This document shows, piece by piece, positions 24,256-32,509 of a DNA stretch of 47,809 bases. The stretch spans positions 1-47,809 of the forward strand of contig CABUAS010000005.1 of NCBI GenBank assembly GCA_902489595.1, read 5' to 3'. The translations under genes were made by a program, and so were the position numbers. The notes beneath the pieces were generated by a model, which searched no databases, was not told the origin of the DNA, and worked only from the letters and a program-made list of their open reading frames with translations. This DNA comes from an uncultured Oscillospiraceae bacterium (GTDB lineage: Bacteria > Bacillota > Clostridia > Oscillospirales > Acutalibacteraceae). Each line of letters opens with the position of its first letter. Position 1 is the first letter of the stretch.

Positions 24256-24699
24256 TTAGAGCACCTCCACCTTGCCACCTGCAGCCTCAATCTTCGCTTT
24301 AGCACTCTCGCTTATTGCGCTGACTTTAACTGTTAATGCCTTTGTGATTTCGCCGTTACCGAGAACTTTGATACCGTCAAGTTCTTTCTTGATAAGGCCG
24401 CAAGCCTTAAGGCTTTCAGCATCAACTGTAGCATCAGCGTCAAATCTGTTTTCAAGATCAGCAACATTAACTACTGCATATTCAGTTCTGAAAATGTTGT
24501 TAAAACCTCTCTTAGGTACACGCCTCTGAAGCGGCATCTGGCCGCCTTCAAAACCGGGGCGGCGGCTGTAGCCTGAACGAGCCTTTGCACCCTTGTGACC
24601 TTTGCCGGCAGTTTTGCCTTGACCTGAACCGGCACCACGACCGATTCTTTTTACTGCCTTTTTGGATCCTTCAGCAGGAGAAAGTTCATGTAATTTCAT
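24256..24699 (-). CDS. rplO: Large ribosomal subunit protein L15
   Basis: 147 residues. Gly/Lys-rich N-terminus with IGRGAGSGQGKTAGKGHKG and RPGFEGGQMPLQRRVPKRGF. A late assembly protein of the 50S subunit. GGAGGAGGTGCAC precedes the start. 14 bases downstream of rpmD. Confidence 0.98.
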   Translation of the reverse strand: MKLHELSPAEGSKKAVKRIGRGAGSGQGKTAGKGHKGAKARSGYSRRPGFEGGQMPLQRRVPKRGFNNIFRTEYAVVNVADLENRFDADATVDAESLKACGLIKKELDGIKVLGNGEITKALTVKVSAISESAKAKIEAAGGKVEVL

Positions 24700-24713
24700 A
24701 GTGCACCTCCTCC

Positions 24714-24893
24714 TTAGTCTTTTACGATTTCAACAAGGTGAGAGATTTTAGCAATCTTACCCTGTGTCTGTTCGTTATCCGGCTGAACTGTTACGTTGCC
24801 GATTTTACGAAGTCCAAGTGAGTGGGCGGTGGCAATCTGGTCTTGTTTTCTGCCAATTAAACTCTTTGTGAGTTTGATTTTGATTTCTGCCAT
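24714..24893 (-). CDS. rpmD: Large ribosomal subunit protein L30
   Basis: 59 residues. It reads MAEIKIKLTKSLIGRK at the N-terminus, then ATAHSLGLRKIGNV and ISHLVEIVKD at the end, a full-length bacterial L30. The start at 24893 follows GGAGGGTGG. It sits exactly where L30 belongs, between rpsE and rplO. Confidence 0.97.
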   Translation of the reverse strand: MAEIKIKLTKSLIGRKQDQIATAHSLGLRKIGNVTVQPDNEQTQGKIAKISHLVEIVKD

Positions 24894-24906
24894 TTTTCCA
24901 CCCTCC

Positions 24907-25407
24907 TTAACCTAAAATTTCTTTTGCAGACTTGCCTCTTACAGCAGCAACTTCATCAGCAGTGCGAAGCTGTGCAAGTCCGTTCATAGTTGCACGAACT
25001 ACGTTATAAGGGTTGTTTGAACGGATAGCCTTGCTACGGATATCTGCAATACCTACTGTTTCAATGACAGCACGAACAGGACCGCCTGCAATAACTCCGG
25101 TACCTTTTGGAGCCGGCATAAGAAGAACCTCGCCTGCGCCGAATTTACCCTTAACCTCATGAGGAATTGTTGTTCCTCTTAAAGCAACTTTGATTACATT
25201 CTTTCTTGCGTCTTCAATGCCCTTACGGATAGCATCAGGAACTTCGCCTGATTTACCAACACCGAAACCTACAAGACCGTTTTTGTCACCAACAACTACG
25301 AGTGCTGAGAACTTATAAATTCTACCACCCTTTACAGTTTTGGAAACACGGTTAATAGTTACAACTCTTTCTTCAAGTTCCATTGAAGATACGTCAATCT
25401 TTGCCAT
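24907..25407 (-). CDS. rpsE: Small ribosomal subunit protein S5
   Basis: 166 residues from ATG at 25407, where GGAGGG is well spaced; the open frame continues 14 codons upstream into the rplR end but without an S5 match. RVVTINRVSKTVKGGRIYKF and GVIAGGPVRAVIE are typical of the dsRNA-binding and C-terminal domains. S5 contributes to decoding fidelity. Confidence 0.97.
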   Translation of the reverse strand: MAKIDVSSMELEERVVTINRVSKTVKGGRIYKFSALVVVGDKNGLVGFGVGKSGEVPDAIRKGIEDARKNVIKVALRGTTIPHEVKGKFGAGEVLLMPAPKGTGVIAGGPVRAVIETVGIADIRSKAIRSNNPYNVVRATMNGLAQLRTADEVAAVRGKSAKEILG

Positions 25408-25426
25408 AAAGTATTTCCCTCCTTCG

Positions 25427-25786
25427 TTAGAACTCAAGTCCGCCTTCACGAGCGCCTTCTGCTACAGCAGCAACACGTCCGTGATAAACGTAACCGCCGC
25501 GGTCAAATACGCACTTTTCAATGCCCTTTGCCTTGGCTCTGTCTGCGATTGTCTTACCGACAGCCTTAGCTGCCTCTACATTTCCGCCGTACTGTGTGAA
25601 GTCCTTTTCAACTGTTGAAGCCTGTGCCAAAGTAACACCTGCAACATCGTCGATAAGCTGAACGTAAATATTGCTGAGGGAGCGATATACGTTGAGTCTT
25701 GGACATTCAGCAGTACCGGAAATCTTTCCGCGTACTCTCTTATGACGCTTCTGTCTTGCTTTATTAGCATCCTGTCTTGAAACCAT
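25427..25786 (-). CDS. rplR: Large ribosomal subunit protein L18
   Basis: 119 residues. KRHKRVRGKISGTAECPRL at the N-terminus and CVFDRGGYVYHGRVAAVAEGAR at the C-terminus are diagnostic. L18 binds 5S rRNA with L5 in the central protuberance. GGAGTGAATTACT precedes the start. Confidence 0.98.
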   Translation of the reverse strand: MVSRQDANKARQKRHKRVRGKISGTAECPRLNVYRSLSNIYVQLIDDVAGVTLAQASTVEKDFTQYGGNVEAAKAVGKTIADRAKAKGIEKCVFDRGGYVYHGRVAAVAEGAREGGLEF

Positions 25787-25804
25787 AGTAATTCACTCCT
25801 TCCT

Positions 25805-26344
25805 TTATTTCTTACCTGCTTTTCCTTCTTTGCGGCGAATATGCTCTTCAGCATATTTAATACCTTTGCCCTTATAAGGTTCAGGAGGTCTCTTTTCACG
25901 AACCTGTGCTGCGAACTGACCTACTGCCTGCTTATCTGCACCAGAGATGATAATCTGAGTTGCAGAAGGACATTCAATTTTAACACCTTCAGGGGCTTTC
26001 ATAATAACCTGATGTGAATAACCAAGGTTCATTACAAGATCTGTGCCCTGAAGCTGAACTCTGTAACCAACACCATTTACCTCAAGAACTTTCTTGAATC
26101 CTGTTGTTACACCTTCAACCATATTTGCAATAAGTGAACGTGTGAGACCGTGAAGGGCTCTGTTCTCTTTTGCGTCGTTTGGTCTTGAAACATTAATCTC
26201 GCTGCCGTTAGCGCTAACGCTGATATTTGGATGTTTTTCCATTGTAAGAGCACCGTTTGGTCCTTTTACGGTAACAGTGTTGCCGCTGATTGAGAAATCA
26301 ACGCCGGCAGGAATTGCGATTGGCTTTAAGCCTATACGTGACAT
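25805..26344 (-). CDS. rplF: Large ribosomal subunit protein L6
   Basis: 179 residues. Two repeated beta-alpha domains. MSRIGLKPIAIPAGVDFSIS at the start; RPPEPYKGKGIKYAEEHIRR near the C-terminus is the family signature. L6 binds 23S rRNA near the sarcin-ricin loop. Start follows GGAGGTGCAGTTAGG. Confidence 0.98.
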   Translation of the reverse strand: MSRIGLKPIAIPAGVDFSISGNTVTVKGPNGALTMEKHPNISVSANGSEINVSRPNDAKENRALHGLTRSLIANMVEGVTTGFKKVLEVNGVGYRVQLQGTDLVMNLGYSHQVIMKAPEGVKIECPSATQIIISGADKQAVGQFAAQVREKRPPEPYKGKGIKYAEEHIRRKEGKAGKK

Positions 26345-26359
26345 CCTAACTGCACCTCC

Positions 26360-26758
26360 TTACCAAATAAATGCTAATACTTCGCCGCCAACGTTCTGTT
26401 TGCGAGCTTCTCTGTCTGTCATTACGCCTTTTGATGTGGAAACAATAGCTACGCCGAGACCTTTCATAACCTTTGGCATATCTTCTACATTTGAATAAAT
26501 ACGAAGGCCCGGTTTTGAAACTCTGCGAAGACCGGTGATAACCTGTGACTTACCCTCGCCATACTTGAGAGTAGCACGGATAACACCCTGCTTTCCGTCA
26601 TCAATTACTTTATATCCTTTAAGATATCCTTCATCAACAAGAATCTGAGCTATTGCCTTCTTCATGTTAGACGCAGGAATATCTACTGTATCGTGCTTTG
26701 CTGAATTAGCGTTACGAATTCTTGTAAGCATATCAGCGATTGGGTCTGTAATATGCAT
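26360..26758 (-). CDS. rpsH: Small ribosomal subunit protein S8
   Basis: 132 residues. MHITDPIADMLTRIRNANSA at the N-terminus and STSKGVMTDREARKQNVGGE near the C-terminus are diagnostic. S8 is a primary 16S rRNA binder and, in E. coli, the repressor of the spc operon. Start preceded by GGAGG. Confidence 0.98.
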   Translation of the reverse strand: MHITDPIADMLTRIRNANSAKHDTVDIPASNMKKAIAQILVDEGYLKGYKVIDDGKQGVIRATLKYGEGKSQVITGLRRVSKPGLRIYSNVEDMPKVMKGLGVAIVSTSKGVMTDREARKQNVGGEVLAFIW

Positions 26759-26796
26759 TGATATTTCCTCCTTATTAATTTAGCAATCTCAGTTTC

Positions 26797-26982
26797 TTAC
26801 CAAGAAGATTTTGTTACTCCGGGAATCTCGCCCTTGTGAGCAAGCTCTCTGAAGCAGATACGGCAAACACCATACTTACGAAGATAAGCGTGAGGTCTAC
26901 CGCAGATCTTACATCTGTTGTAAGCTCTTGTTGAATACTTAGCAGGCTTTGCTGCTTTAACTTTCATAGATGTTTTTGCCAC
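26797..26982 (-). CDS. rpsZ: Small ribosomal subunit protein S14, zinc type
   Basis: 61 residues, the short type Z form. RCKICGRPHAYLRKYGVCRI holds the Cys-x2-Cys...Cys-x2-Cys zinc site (its last Cys lies in CRICFRE). It sits in the 30S head. AGGAGGGATTATC precedes the start. A longer zinc-free paralogue used under zinc starvation could exist elsewhere. Confidence 0.98.
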   Translation of the reverse strand: MAKTSMKVKAAKPAKYSTRAYNRCKICGRPHAYLRKYGVCRICFRELAHKGEIPGVTKSSW

Positions 26983-26994
26983 GATAATCCCTCC

Positions 26995-27537
26995 TTACTC
27001 TGCAAACGGAGCGCCTAATAATTTAAGCAGCTCTCTTGCTTCTTCATCTGTGTTTGCTGTTGTTACCATGATAATGTCCATACCGCGAACCTTATCAATC
27101 TTATCATAGTCGATTTCAGGGAAAATCAACTGTTCCTTAACACCCATAGCATAGTTGCCGCGGCCGTCAAATGAATTAGGGTTGATACCTCTGAAGTCTC
27201 TTACTCTCGGAAGTGCGAGATTGAAGAATCTGTCAAGAAATTCATACATCTTATCTCCACGAAGAGTAACTTTAACACCGATTGGCATGCCTTCACGAAG
27301 TTTGAAGTTAGCAACAGACTTCTTGGCACGGCAGATAATCGGCTTCTGACCTGTGATAATACCAAGGTCATTAATGATAGCGTCTACTACCTTTGAATTT
27401 TCGCGAGCTTCGCCGCAGCCAACATTAAGAACAATCTTTTCAAGCTTAGGGATTTGCATAACAGACTTGTATTCGAATTTCTTCATTAATGCCGGTGCAA
27501 CATCACTTTTATAAGCTTCTTTTAATCTTGCAGCCAT
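26995..27537 (-). CDS. rplE: Large ribosomal subunit protein L5
   Basis: 180 residues. KLEKIVLNVGCGEARENSK and RDFRGINPNSFDGRGNYAMG are characteristic. L5 binds 5S rRNA and contacts P-site tRNA. GGGAGGACATAACAA precedes the start. Confidence 0.98.
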   Translation of the reverse strand: MAARLKEAYKSDVAPALMKKFEYKSVMQIPKLEKIVLNVGCGEARENSKVVDAIINDLGIITGQKPIICRAKKSVANFKLREGMPIGVKVTLRGDKMYEFLDRFFNLALPRVRDFRGINPNSFDGRGNYAMGVKEQLIFPEIDYDKIDKVRGMDIIMVTTANTDEEARELLKLLGAPFAE

Positions 27538-27556
27538 TTGTTATGTCCTCCCTTTC

Positions 27557-27859
27557 TTAAAATTCGTTGCCGCATTTTTTGCAGACACGCTTGCCGTTCT
27601 TATGTCCAACCCTTGTTGTTTCACCGCATTTAGGGCATACAAGCTGAACTTTTGACGCATAAAGAGCAGATTCAACATCAATAAGTCCGCCTGCCTCACC
27701 CATCTTGCGAGGCTTTACATGCTTAGTTACCATATTAACTTTCTTAACGATAACCTTGCCTTCTTTAGGACTTACGGCCATTACTTCGCCCTTAACGCCT
27801 TTTGATTTACCGCTGAGCACCATAACGGTATCACCGGTTTTAACAAACATTTTACTCAT
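27557..27859 (-). CDS. rplX: Large ribosomal subunit protein L24
   Basis: 100 residues. KOW motif at the N-terminus (KTGDTVMVLSGKSKGVKGEV), then VNMVTKHVKPRKMGEAGGL. The C-terminus carries CPKCGETTRVGHKNGKRVCK, a Cys pair on each side that could bind zinc; this is present in many but not all bacterial L24. L24 starts 50S assembly. Confidence 0.98.
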   Translation of the reverse strand: MSKMFVKTGDTVMVLSGKSKGVKGEVMAVSPKEGKVIVKKVNMVTKHVKPRKMGEAGGLIDVESALYASKVQLVCPKCGETTRVGHKNGKRVCKKCGNEF

Positions 27860-27874
27860 TATCCTGCACCTCCA

Positions 27875-28243
27875 TTAAAGTACTTCCGGAGCAAGTGAGA
27901 GTATCTTCATATAATCCTTATCACGAAGCTCTCTTGCTACCGGTCCGAAAATACGGGTGCCACGAGGAGTGTGGTCCTCTCTGATAATTACGGCAGCATT
28001 TTCGTCAAAGCGAATGTACTGCCCGTCGTCACGACGTACACCTTTAGTTGTACGAACGATGACTGCTTTAACAACTTCGCCTTTTTTAACAACGCCGTTC
28101 GGAGCTGCTTTCTTTACAGAAGCAACAATAACGTCGCCGATATTGGCATATCTTCTTCCGGAACCGCCGAGAACACGAATGCAAAGAAGCTCTTTGGCAC
28201 CTGTGTTGTCTGCAACCTTAAGACGACTTTCCTGTTGTATCAC
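27875..28243 (-). CDS. rplN: Large ribosomal subunit protein L14
   Basis: 122 residues from a GTG start at 28243 (GTG ATA CAA CAG), with GGAGG at 28252-28256; the length is exactly that of typical L14. An in-frame start at 28276 would add 11 unrelated residues. RLKVADNTGAKELLCIRVLG and PRGTRIFGPVARELRDKDYM are diagnostic. L14 lies at the subunit interface. GTG in place of ATG may lower initiation. Confidence 0.96.
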   Translation of the reverse strand: MIQQESRLKVADNTGAKELLCIRVLGGSGRRYANIGDVIVASVKKAAPNGVVKKGEVVKAVIVRTTKGVRRDDGQYIRFDENAAVIIREDHTPRGTRIFGPVARELRDKDYMKILSLAPEVL

Positions 28244-28334
28244 AGCATTTTCCTCCTTCGTACTGCAAAATAACACTTTGCATCTTGCAGTTATTATTTT
28301 ATTACTAATATATCAAGACAGTAAATCGTAACGA

Positions 28335-28592
28335 TTACTTTGCCTTTTCAATAATTTCAACTACACGCCATCTCTTATCCTTGCTCATCGGTCGGGTTTC
28401 CATAATAAGAACCTTATCGCCGATACCGCAGGTATTTTCTTCGTCGTGTGCTTTGTACTTAACAGTGCGGTTAATGATTTTGCCGTAAAGCGGATGACGA
28501 ACCTTGTCTTTGATTGTTACAACAACGGTTTTATCCATCTTATTGCTTGAAACCATACCAACTCTTGTTTTTCTGAGGTTTCTTTCACTCAT
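28335..28592 (-). CDS. rpsQ: Small ribosomal subunit protein S17
   Basis: 85 residues, OB-fold. RNLRKTRVGMVSSNKMDKTV and HPLYGKIINRTVKYKAHDE are diagnostic. It binds 16S rRNA early in assembly. A 91-base gap, long for this cluster, separates it from rplN. Confidence 0.98.
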   Translation of the reverse strand: MSERNLRKTRVGMVSSNKMDKTVVVTIKDKVRHPLYGKIINRTVKYKAHDEENTCGIGDKVLIMETRPMSKDKRWRVVEIIEKAK

Positions 28593-28610
28593 AACAAATT
28601 ACCTCCTATC

Positions 28611-28814
28611 TTAAGAATTTGAGCCTGCAAGTTCGATTTCTCGCTCAACAGTCTTGATACGAGCAATATCTTTCTTGACAGCTTTTATTCTCATCGGGTT
28701 GTCGAGCTGGTTGATAGCCTGCTGGAAATGAAGATTGAAAAGTTCTTCCTTAAGTTCAGCAAGTTTCTTTGCACGCTGATCTGCACTTAAAGCCTTTATT
28801 TCTGCTGCTTTCAT
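28611..28814 (-). CDS. rpmC: Large ribosomal subunit protein L29
   Basis: 67 residues. Helical hairpin: KLAELKEELFNLHFQQAINQ followed by NPMRIKAVKKDIARIKTV. It lies near the exit tunnel and helps form the docking site for trigger factor and SRP. Its start overlaps the rplP stop by one base (TAATG). Confidence 0.98.
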   Translation of the reverse strand: MKAAEIKALSADQRAKKLAELKEELFNLHFQQAINQLDNPMRIKAVKKDIARIKTVEREIELAGSNS

Positions 28815-29236
28815 TACTGCTCGCCTCCCTCTTCTTTAACTACGAATTTACATTTGATAGGAAGTTTGTTAGCTGCAAGACGCATAGCCTCACGAGCAAC
28901 CTCTTCACTTACGCCGGCGAGTTCAAACATAACTCTGCCCGGCTTTACTACTGCTACCCAGTAGTCTACATTACCTTTACCTTTACCCATACGGGTATCA
29001 GCAGGTCTTGCAGTAATTGGCTTGTCAGGGAAAATCTTAATCCAAACTTGACCGCCACGCTTTGTATAACGGGTCATAGCGATACGGGCTGCTTCAATCT
29101 GAGCTGCTGTAATCCAAGCAGGCTCTGTAGCCTGAAGACCGAACTGACCGTATGTTACCTTGTTTCCTCTTGTAGCCTCACCGGTCATACGACCTCTGTG
29201 CTGCTTACGGTGTTTTACACGCTTTGGTAAGAGCAT
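28814..29236 (-). CDS. rplP: Large ribosomal subunit protein L16
   Basis: 140 residues. MLLPKRVKHRKQHRGRMTG and IKIFPDKPITARPADTRMGK are diagnostic. L16 contacts A-site tRNA and completes the peptidyl transferase region. It overlaps rpsC and rpmC by one base each, so translation is probably coupled. Confidence 0.98.
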   Translation of the reverse strand: MLLPKRVKHRKQHRGRMTGEATRGNKVTYGQFGLQATEPAWITAAQIEAARIAMTRYTKRGGQVWIKIFPDKPITARPADTRMGKGKGNVDYWVAVVKPGRVMFELAGVSEEVAREAMRLAANKLPIKCKFVVKEEGGEQ

Positions 29237-29946
29237 TACTGATTTCCTCCTTCCTTGCGGTTATCTCTTCTGCGGCTGTTGTTTCTTCTGCGGTTGTTAT
29301 TTCTTGACTCACGAAGAACTTCGCCCTGATAAATCCATGTCTTTACACCGATACGGCCGTAGGTTGTAGCAGCCTCTGCTGTACCGTAGTCAATATCTGC
29401 ACGGATTGTCTGAAGCGGGATAGTACCCTCTTTATATGTTTCCGAACGGGCAATTTCAGCACCGCCGATACGGCCTGAAACCTGAACCTTAATACCACGG
29501 GCGCCAAGTCTCATAGTATTACGGATAGCCATCTTAACTGCACGGCGGAATGCAACACGCTTTTCAAGCTGAGTTGCAATGCTCTGTGCAACGAGAGTAG
29601 CGTTAAGGTCGGGCTGCTTGATTTCGATGATGTTGATGAAAACTTCACCTGCATCTTTACCGAGCTTCTTAGCACATACAGCCTTTAACTTTTCGATTTC
29701 AGCACCCTGCTTGCCGATAACCATACCCGGCTTTGCACAGTGGATGTTGATTCTTACACGCTTAGCATCTCTTTCAATTTCTACTTTAGGAACACCTGCG
29801 CTCTTGAGTGATTCAAGAAGATACTTACGAAGATTGTAGTCTTCAACAAGTGTATCTGCGAAATCACCCTTCTTAGCATACCAGCGGGAGTCCCAGTTTT
29901 TAATAACGCCGATTCTTAAACCGGTAGGATTACATTTCTGTCCCAT
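29236..29946 (-). CDS. rpsC: Small ribosomal subunit protein S3
   Basis: 236 residues. N-terminal GQKCNPTGLRIGVIKNWDSR, a KH domain (about 40-110, including GMVIGKQGAEIEKLKA) and the C-terminal domain WIYQGEVL. The last 23 residues form an Asn/Arg-rich basic tail, longer than usual, probably disordered and in contact with RNA. S3 lines the mRNA entry channel. Confidence 0.98.
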   Translation of the reverse strand: MGQKCNPTGLRIGVIKNWDSRWYAKKGDFADTLVEDYNLRKYLLESLKSAGVPKVEIERDAKRVRINIHCAKPGMVIGKQGAEIEKLKAVCAKKLGKDAGEVFINIIEIKQPDLNATLVAQSIATQLEKRVAFRRAVKMAIRNTMRLGARGIKVQVSGRIGGAEIARSETYKEGTIPLQTIRADIDYGTAEAATTYGRIGVKTWIYQGEVLRESRNNNRRRNNSRRRDNRKEGGNQ

Positions 29947-29964
29947 TTAACTTTACCTCCTCGC

Positions 29965-30303
29965 TTAGTCTTCCATTTCCTTAACGGTAATGGTGATGTG
30001 TGATGTTCTTTTATTGATTCTGTTTGCTCTGCCCTGTGCTCTCGGCTGAATTCTTTTAAGAATAGGGCCTGCGGTAACATTGCAGTAGCTTACATATAAT
30101 CTTGATACGTCCATATTATTGTTATTCTCAGCGTTTGCCATTGCTGACTTAAGAACTTTCATAAGAGGTTCTGTAGCAGCTTTAGGTGTATACTGAAGAA
30201 TAGCCATTGCCTTATCACAAGGCTGGTTTCTGATTAAGTCAAGAACAATCTGAACCTTGCGGGGAGAAATACGAACGTATGTTGCTTTAGCTGTTGCTTC
30301 CAT
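29965..30303 (-). CDS. rplV: Large ribosomal subunit protein L22
   Basis: 112 residues. YVRISPRKVQIVLDLIRNQP at the start and GPILKRIQPRAQGRANRI at the loop that reaches the exit tunnel constriction. No macrolide-resistance-type insertion is apparent in the loop. Confidence 0.98.
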   Translation of the reverse strand: MEATAKATYVRISPRKVQIVLDLIRNQPCDKAMAILQYTPKAATEPLMKVLKSAMANAENNNNMDVSRLYVSYCNVTAGPILKRIQPRAQGRANRINKRTSHITITVKEMED

Positions 30304-30322
30304 AGTATATATCTCCTTTCAA

Positions 30323-30595
30323 TTACTTAGATGTCTTTGAGCCTGCGTGGCCTCTGAATGTTCTTGTCGGTGCGAATTCACCGAGTTTGTGTCCAACCAT
30401 ATCCTCTGTAACATATACAGGAACGTGTTTTCTTCCGTCATGAACAGCAAATGTGTGTCCTACGAATTCAGGGAAGATTGTTGAACTTCTTGACCAAGTT
30501 TTGATAACTTGCTTGTCGCCTTTTTCGTTGAGCATTTCAACCTTCTTGTAAAGGCTTGCTTCTACGTAAGGGCCTTTCTTAGTACTTCTACTCAT
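30323..30595 (-). CDS. rpsS: Small ribosomal subunit protein S19
   Basis: 90 residues. MSRSTKKGPYVEASLYKKVE and FVGHTFAVHDGRKHVPVYVT are diagnostic. S19 forms a 30S head complex with S13. GAAAGGAGAAGATTAA precedes the start. Confidence 0.98.
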   Translation of the reverse strand: MSRSTKKGPYVEASLYKKVEMLNEKGDKQVIKTWSRSSTIFPEFVGHTFAVHDGRKHVPVYVTEDMVGHKLGEFAPTRTFRGHAGSKTSK

Positions 30596-30614
30596 TTAAT
30601 CTTCTCCTTTCTTC

Positions 30615-31448
30615 TTATTTGCCGTTGCGGCGTCTTACGATCATCTTATTAGATGCCTTTTTCTTGTTACGTGTCTTATAACCAAGAGCAGGTTTGCCCC
30701 AAGGTGTTACAGGACCGGGACGGCCGATAGGTGACTTACCTTCACCACCGCCGTGCGGATGGTCATTCGGGTTCATAACAGAACCGCGAACTGTCGGACG
30801 CCAGCCCATATTTCTCTTGCGGCCGGCTTTACCGAGTTTAACATTGGCATGGTCAGTGTTGCCGACAACACCAACGGTTGCCATACAATCACAAGGTACA
30901 TTGCGAAGTTCACCTGAAGGAAGTCTGAGAAGAGCATAAGGTCCTTCAAGAGCCATAAGCTGAGCACTGTTGCCTGCAGAACGAGCAAGCTGAGCGCCTC
31001 TGCCCGGATAAAGCTCTACATTGTGAATGATTGTACCTACAGGGATGTTCTTTAAAGGAAGAGCATTACCTGCAACGATGTCTGCGTTAGGACCTGCAAC
31101 TACTGTTGCGCCTACTTTAAGTCCTTCCGGAGCGATGATATAACTCTTTACACCGTCTTCGTACTGGATAAGAGCAATGTGAGCAGAACGGTTCGGATCG
31201 TACTCGATTGTCTTAACCTCTGCCGGAATATCGAATTTCTGTCTTTTGAAATCAATAACACGGTATTTCTTTCTGTTTCCGCCGCCGCGGTGGCGAACGG
31301 TGATTCTTCCGTATGAGTTACGGCCTGATTTTTTGCTGAGCGGTTCAAGCAAAGATCTTTCAGGAGCAACTTTTGAGAGGGAAGAATAATCTGTAACCGA
31401 CATATTTCTTCTTGAAGGAGTAGTCGGCTTATAATTTTTGATAGCCAT
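30615..31448 (-). CDS. rplB: Large ribosomal subunit protein L2
   Basis: 277 residues from ATG at 31448 (AAAGGAGAAATAATA upstream); upstream in-frame codons back to 31490 run into a structured gap and are excluded. GRITVRHRGGGNRKKYRVID and NPNDHPHGGGEGKSPIGRPG are diagnostic; the latter carries the conserved His near the peptidyl transferase centre. An unusual 124-base gap precedes the gene. Confidence 0.97.
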   Translation of the reverse strand: MAIKNYKPTTPSRRNMSVTDYSSLSKVAPERSLLEPLSKKSGRNSYGRITVRHRGGGNRKKYRVIDFKRQKFDIPAEVKTIEYDPNRSAHIALIQYEDGVKSYIIAPEGLKVGATVVAGPNADIVAGNALPLKNIPVGTIIHNVELYPGRGAQLARSAGNSAQLMALEGPYALLRLPSGELRNVPCDCMATVGVVGNTDHANVKLGKAGRKRNMGWRPTVRGSVMNPNDHPHGGGEGKSPIGRPGPVTPWGKPALGYKTRNKKKASNKMIVRRRNGK

Positions 31449-31464
31449 TATTATTTCTCCTTTC

Positions 31465-31510
31465 CGGGTAACTTTGCGAGGAGATGGCACTCCTCATACC
31501 TCATCACCCG
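31465..31510 (-). promoter_or_regulatory. Structured leader between rplW and rplB
   Basis: Nested stem in the minus-strand RNA: outer CGGGT/ACCCG (31506-31510 with 31465-31469) and inner GAGGAG/CTCCTC (31490-31495 with 31478-31483). No T-run follows on the minus strand. It ends about 17 bases before the rplB start. Most gaps in this cluster are under 40 bases, so a 124-base gap with a stem is notable. It may be a binding site for a ribosomal protein or a processing site; that is inference. Confidence 0.45.
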
Positions 31511-31572
31511 AAATATTCTCTTTTTTTCGCTTAATTAATTAGTTATATACTATATTATATATGGGCTGATGA

Positions 31573-31869
31573 TTACATCATATCGTTGAAGAATTCAATA
31601 TCCTTTGAATCCTCGGCAAGAGTAACGATAGCCTTTTTCCAAGAAGGTGTGTAACCGCTGTTCATACCCTGGCGGCGTTCGTGACCTCTTACATTGATTG
31701 TGTTTACCTTGAGAACCTTTGTGCCCGGGAAAACTTCCTCAACAGCCTTAGCGATTTCAATTTTGTTTGCATCCTTTGCAACCTTGAAGGTATACTTCTT
31801 CATCATAAGACCTGTCATTGATTCTTCGGTGATAACGGGCTTAATGATAATATCGTGAGCAGTTTTCAT
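31573..31869 (-). CDS. rplW: Large ribosomal subunit protein L23
   Basis: 98 residues. DIIIKPVITEESMTGLMMKK at the N-terminus and VNTINVRGHERRQG in the middle. L23 sits at the tunnel exit and docks trigger factor and SRP. Its start overlaps the rplD stop by one base. Confidence 0.98.
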   Translation of the reverse strand: MKTAHDIIIKPVITEESMTGLMMKKYTFKVAKDANKIEIAKAVEEVFPGTKVLKVNTINVRGHERRQGMNSGYTPSWKKAIVTLAEDSKDIEFFNDMM

Positions 31870-32492
31870 TATGCATATACCTCCTCAATCTTCTTTGCTG
31901 CATCCTTAAGAACAACGAAATTGCTGCAATTAAGAATATCATAAACACAAAGTGTGTTTACTGTTACAACTTTAACTCCCTCAATGTTACGAGCACTCTT
32001 GTAGATTACTTCGTTGTTTTCGGGAAGAACAAGAAGAACCTTTTTGCCGGTCTTGAGTTTTGCGAACATCTCAGCCATAGCCTTTGTTTTGATTCCTTCA
32101 AGTTCAATTTTGTTAATAACCATCATTTCGGATTCTGCAACCTTGCTTGAAAGTGCCGACTTCATAGCAAGTCTTTTAACCTTTTTGTTGATATTAACTT
32201 TATATTTTCTTGGCTTAGGACCAAGAGCAATACCGCCGTGTGTCCACTGAGGGCTTCTTGTTGAACCCTGTCTTGCACGGCCTGTACCCTTCTGTCTCCA
32301 AGGCTTTGCACCGCCGCCTGATACCTCTGAACGAGTGAGAGTTGACTGTGTGCCCTGGCGCTGTGCTGCAAGATAACTTACAACAGCAAGATGCATTGCG
32401 TCAGCATTTGGTTCAATACCGAATACTGAATCTGCAAGTTCCATTTTTGAGGTCTTGCGACCTTCCTGGCTGTAAACCTGAACCTGTGCCAT
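31869..32492 (-). CDS. rplD: Large ribosomal subunit protein L4
   Basis: 207 residues. The extended loop that reaches the exit tunnel is seen at QGTQSTLTRSEVSGGGAKPW and RQKGTGRARQGSTRSPQWTH. In E. coli L4 also represses its own operon by binding the S10 leader; whether it does so here is not known, but a long leader is present. Start follows GGAGAGATAGAA. Confidence 0.98.
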   Translation of the reverse strand: MAQVQVYSQEGRKTSKMELADSVFGIEPNADAMHLAVVSYLAAQRQGTQSTLTRSEVSGGGAKPWRQKGTGRARQGSTRSPQWTHGGIALGPKPRKYKVNINKKVKRLAMKSALSSKVAESEMMVINKIELEGIKTKAMAEMFAKLKTGKKVLLVLPENNEVIYKSARNIEGVKVVTVNTLCVYDILNCSNFVVLKDAAKKIEEVYA

Positions 32493-32509
32493 TTCTATCT
32501 CTCCTTTCG

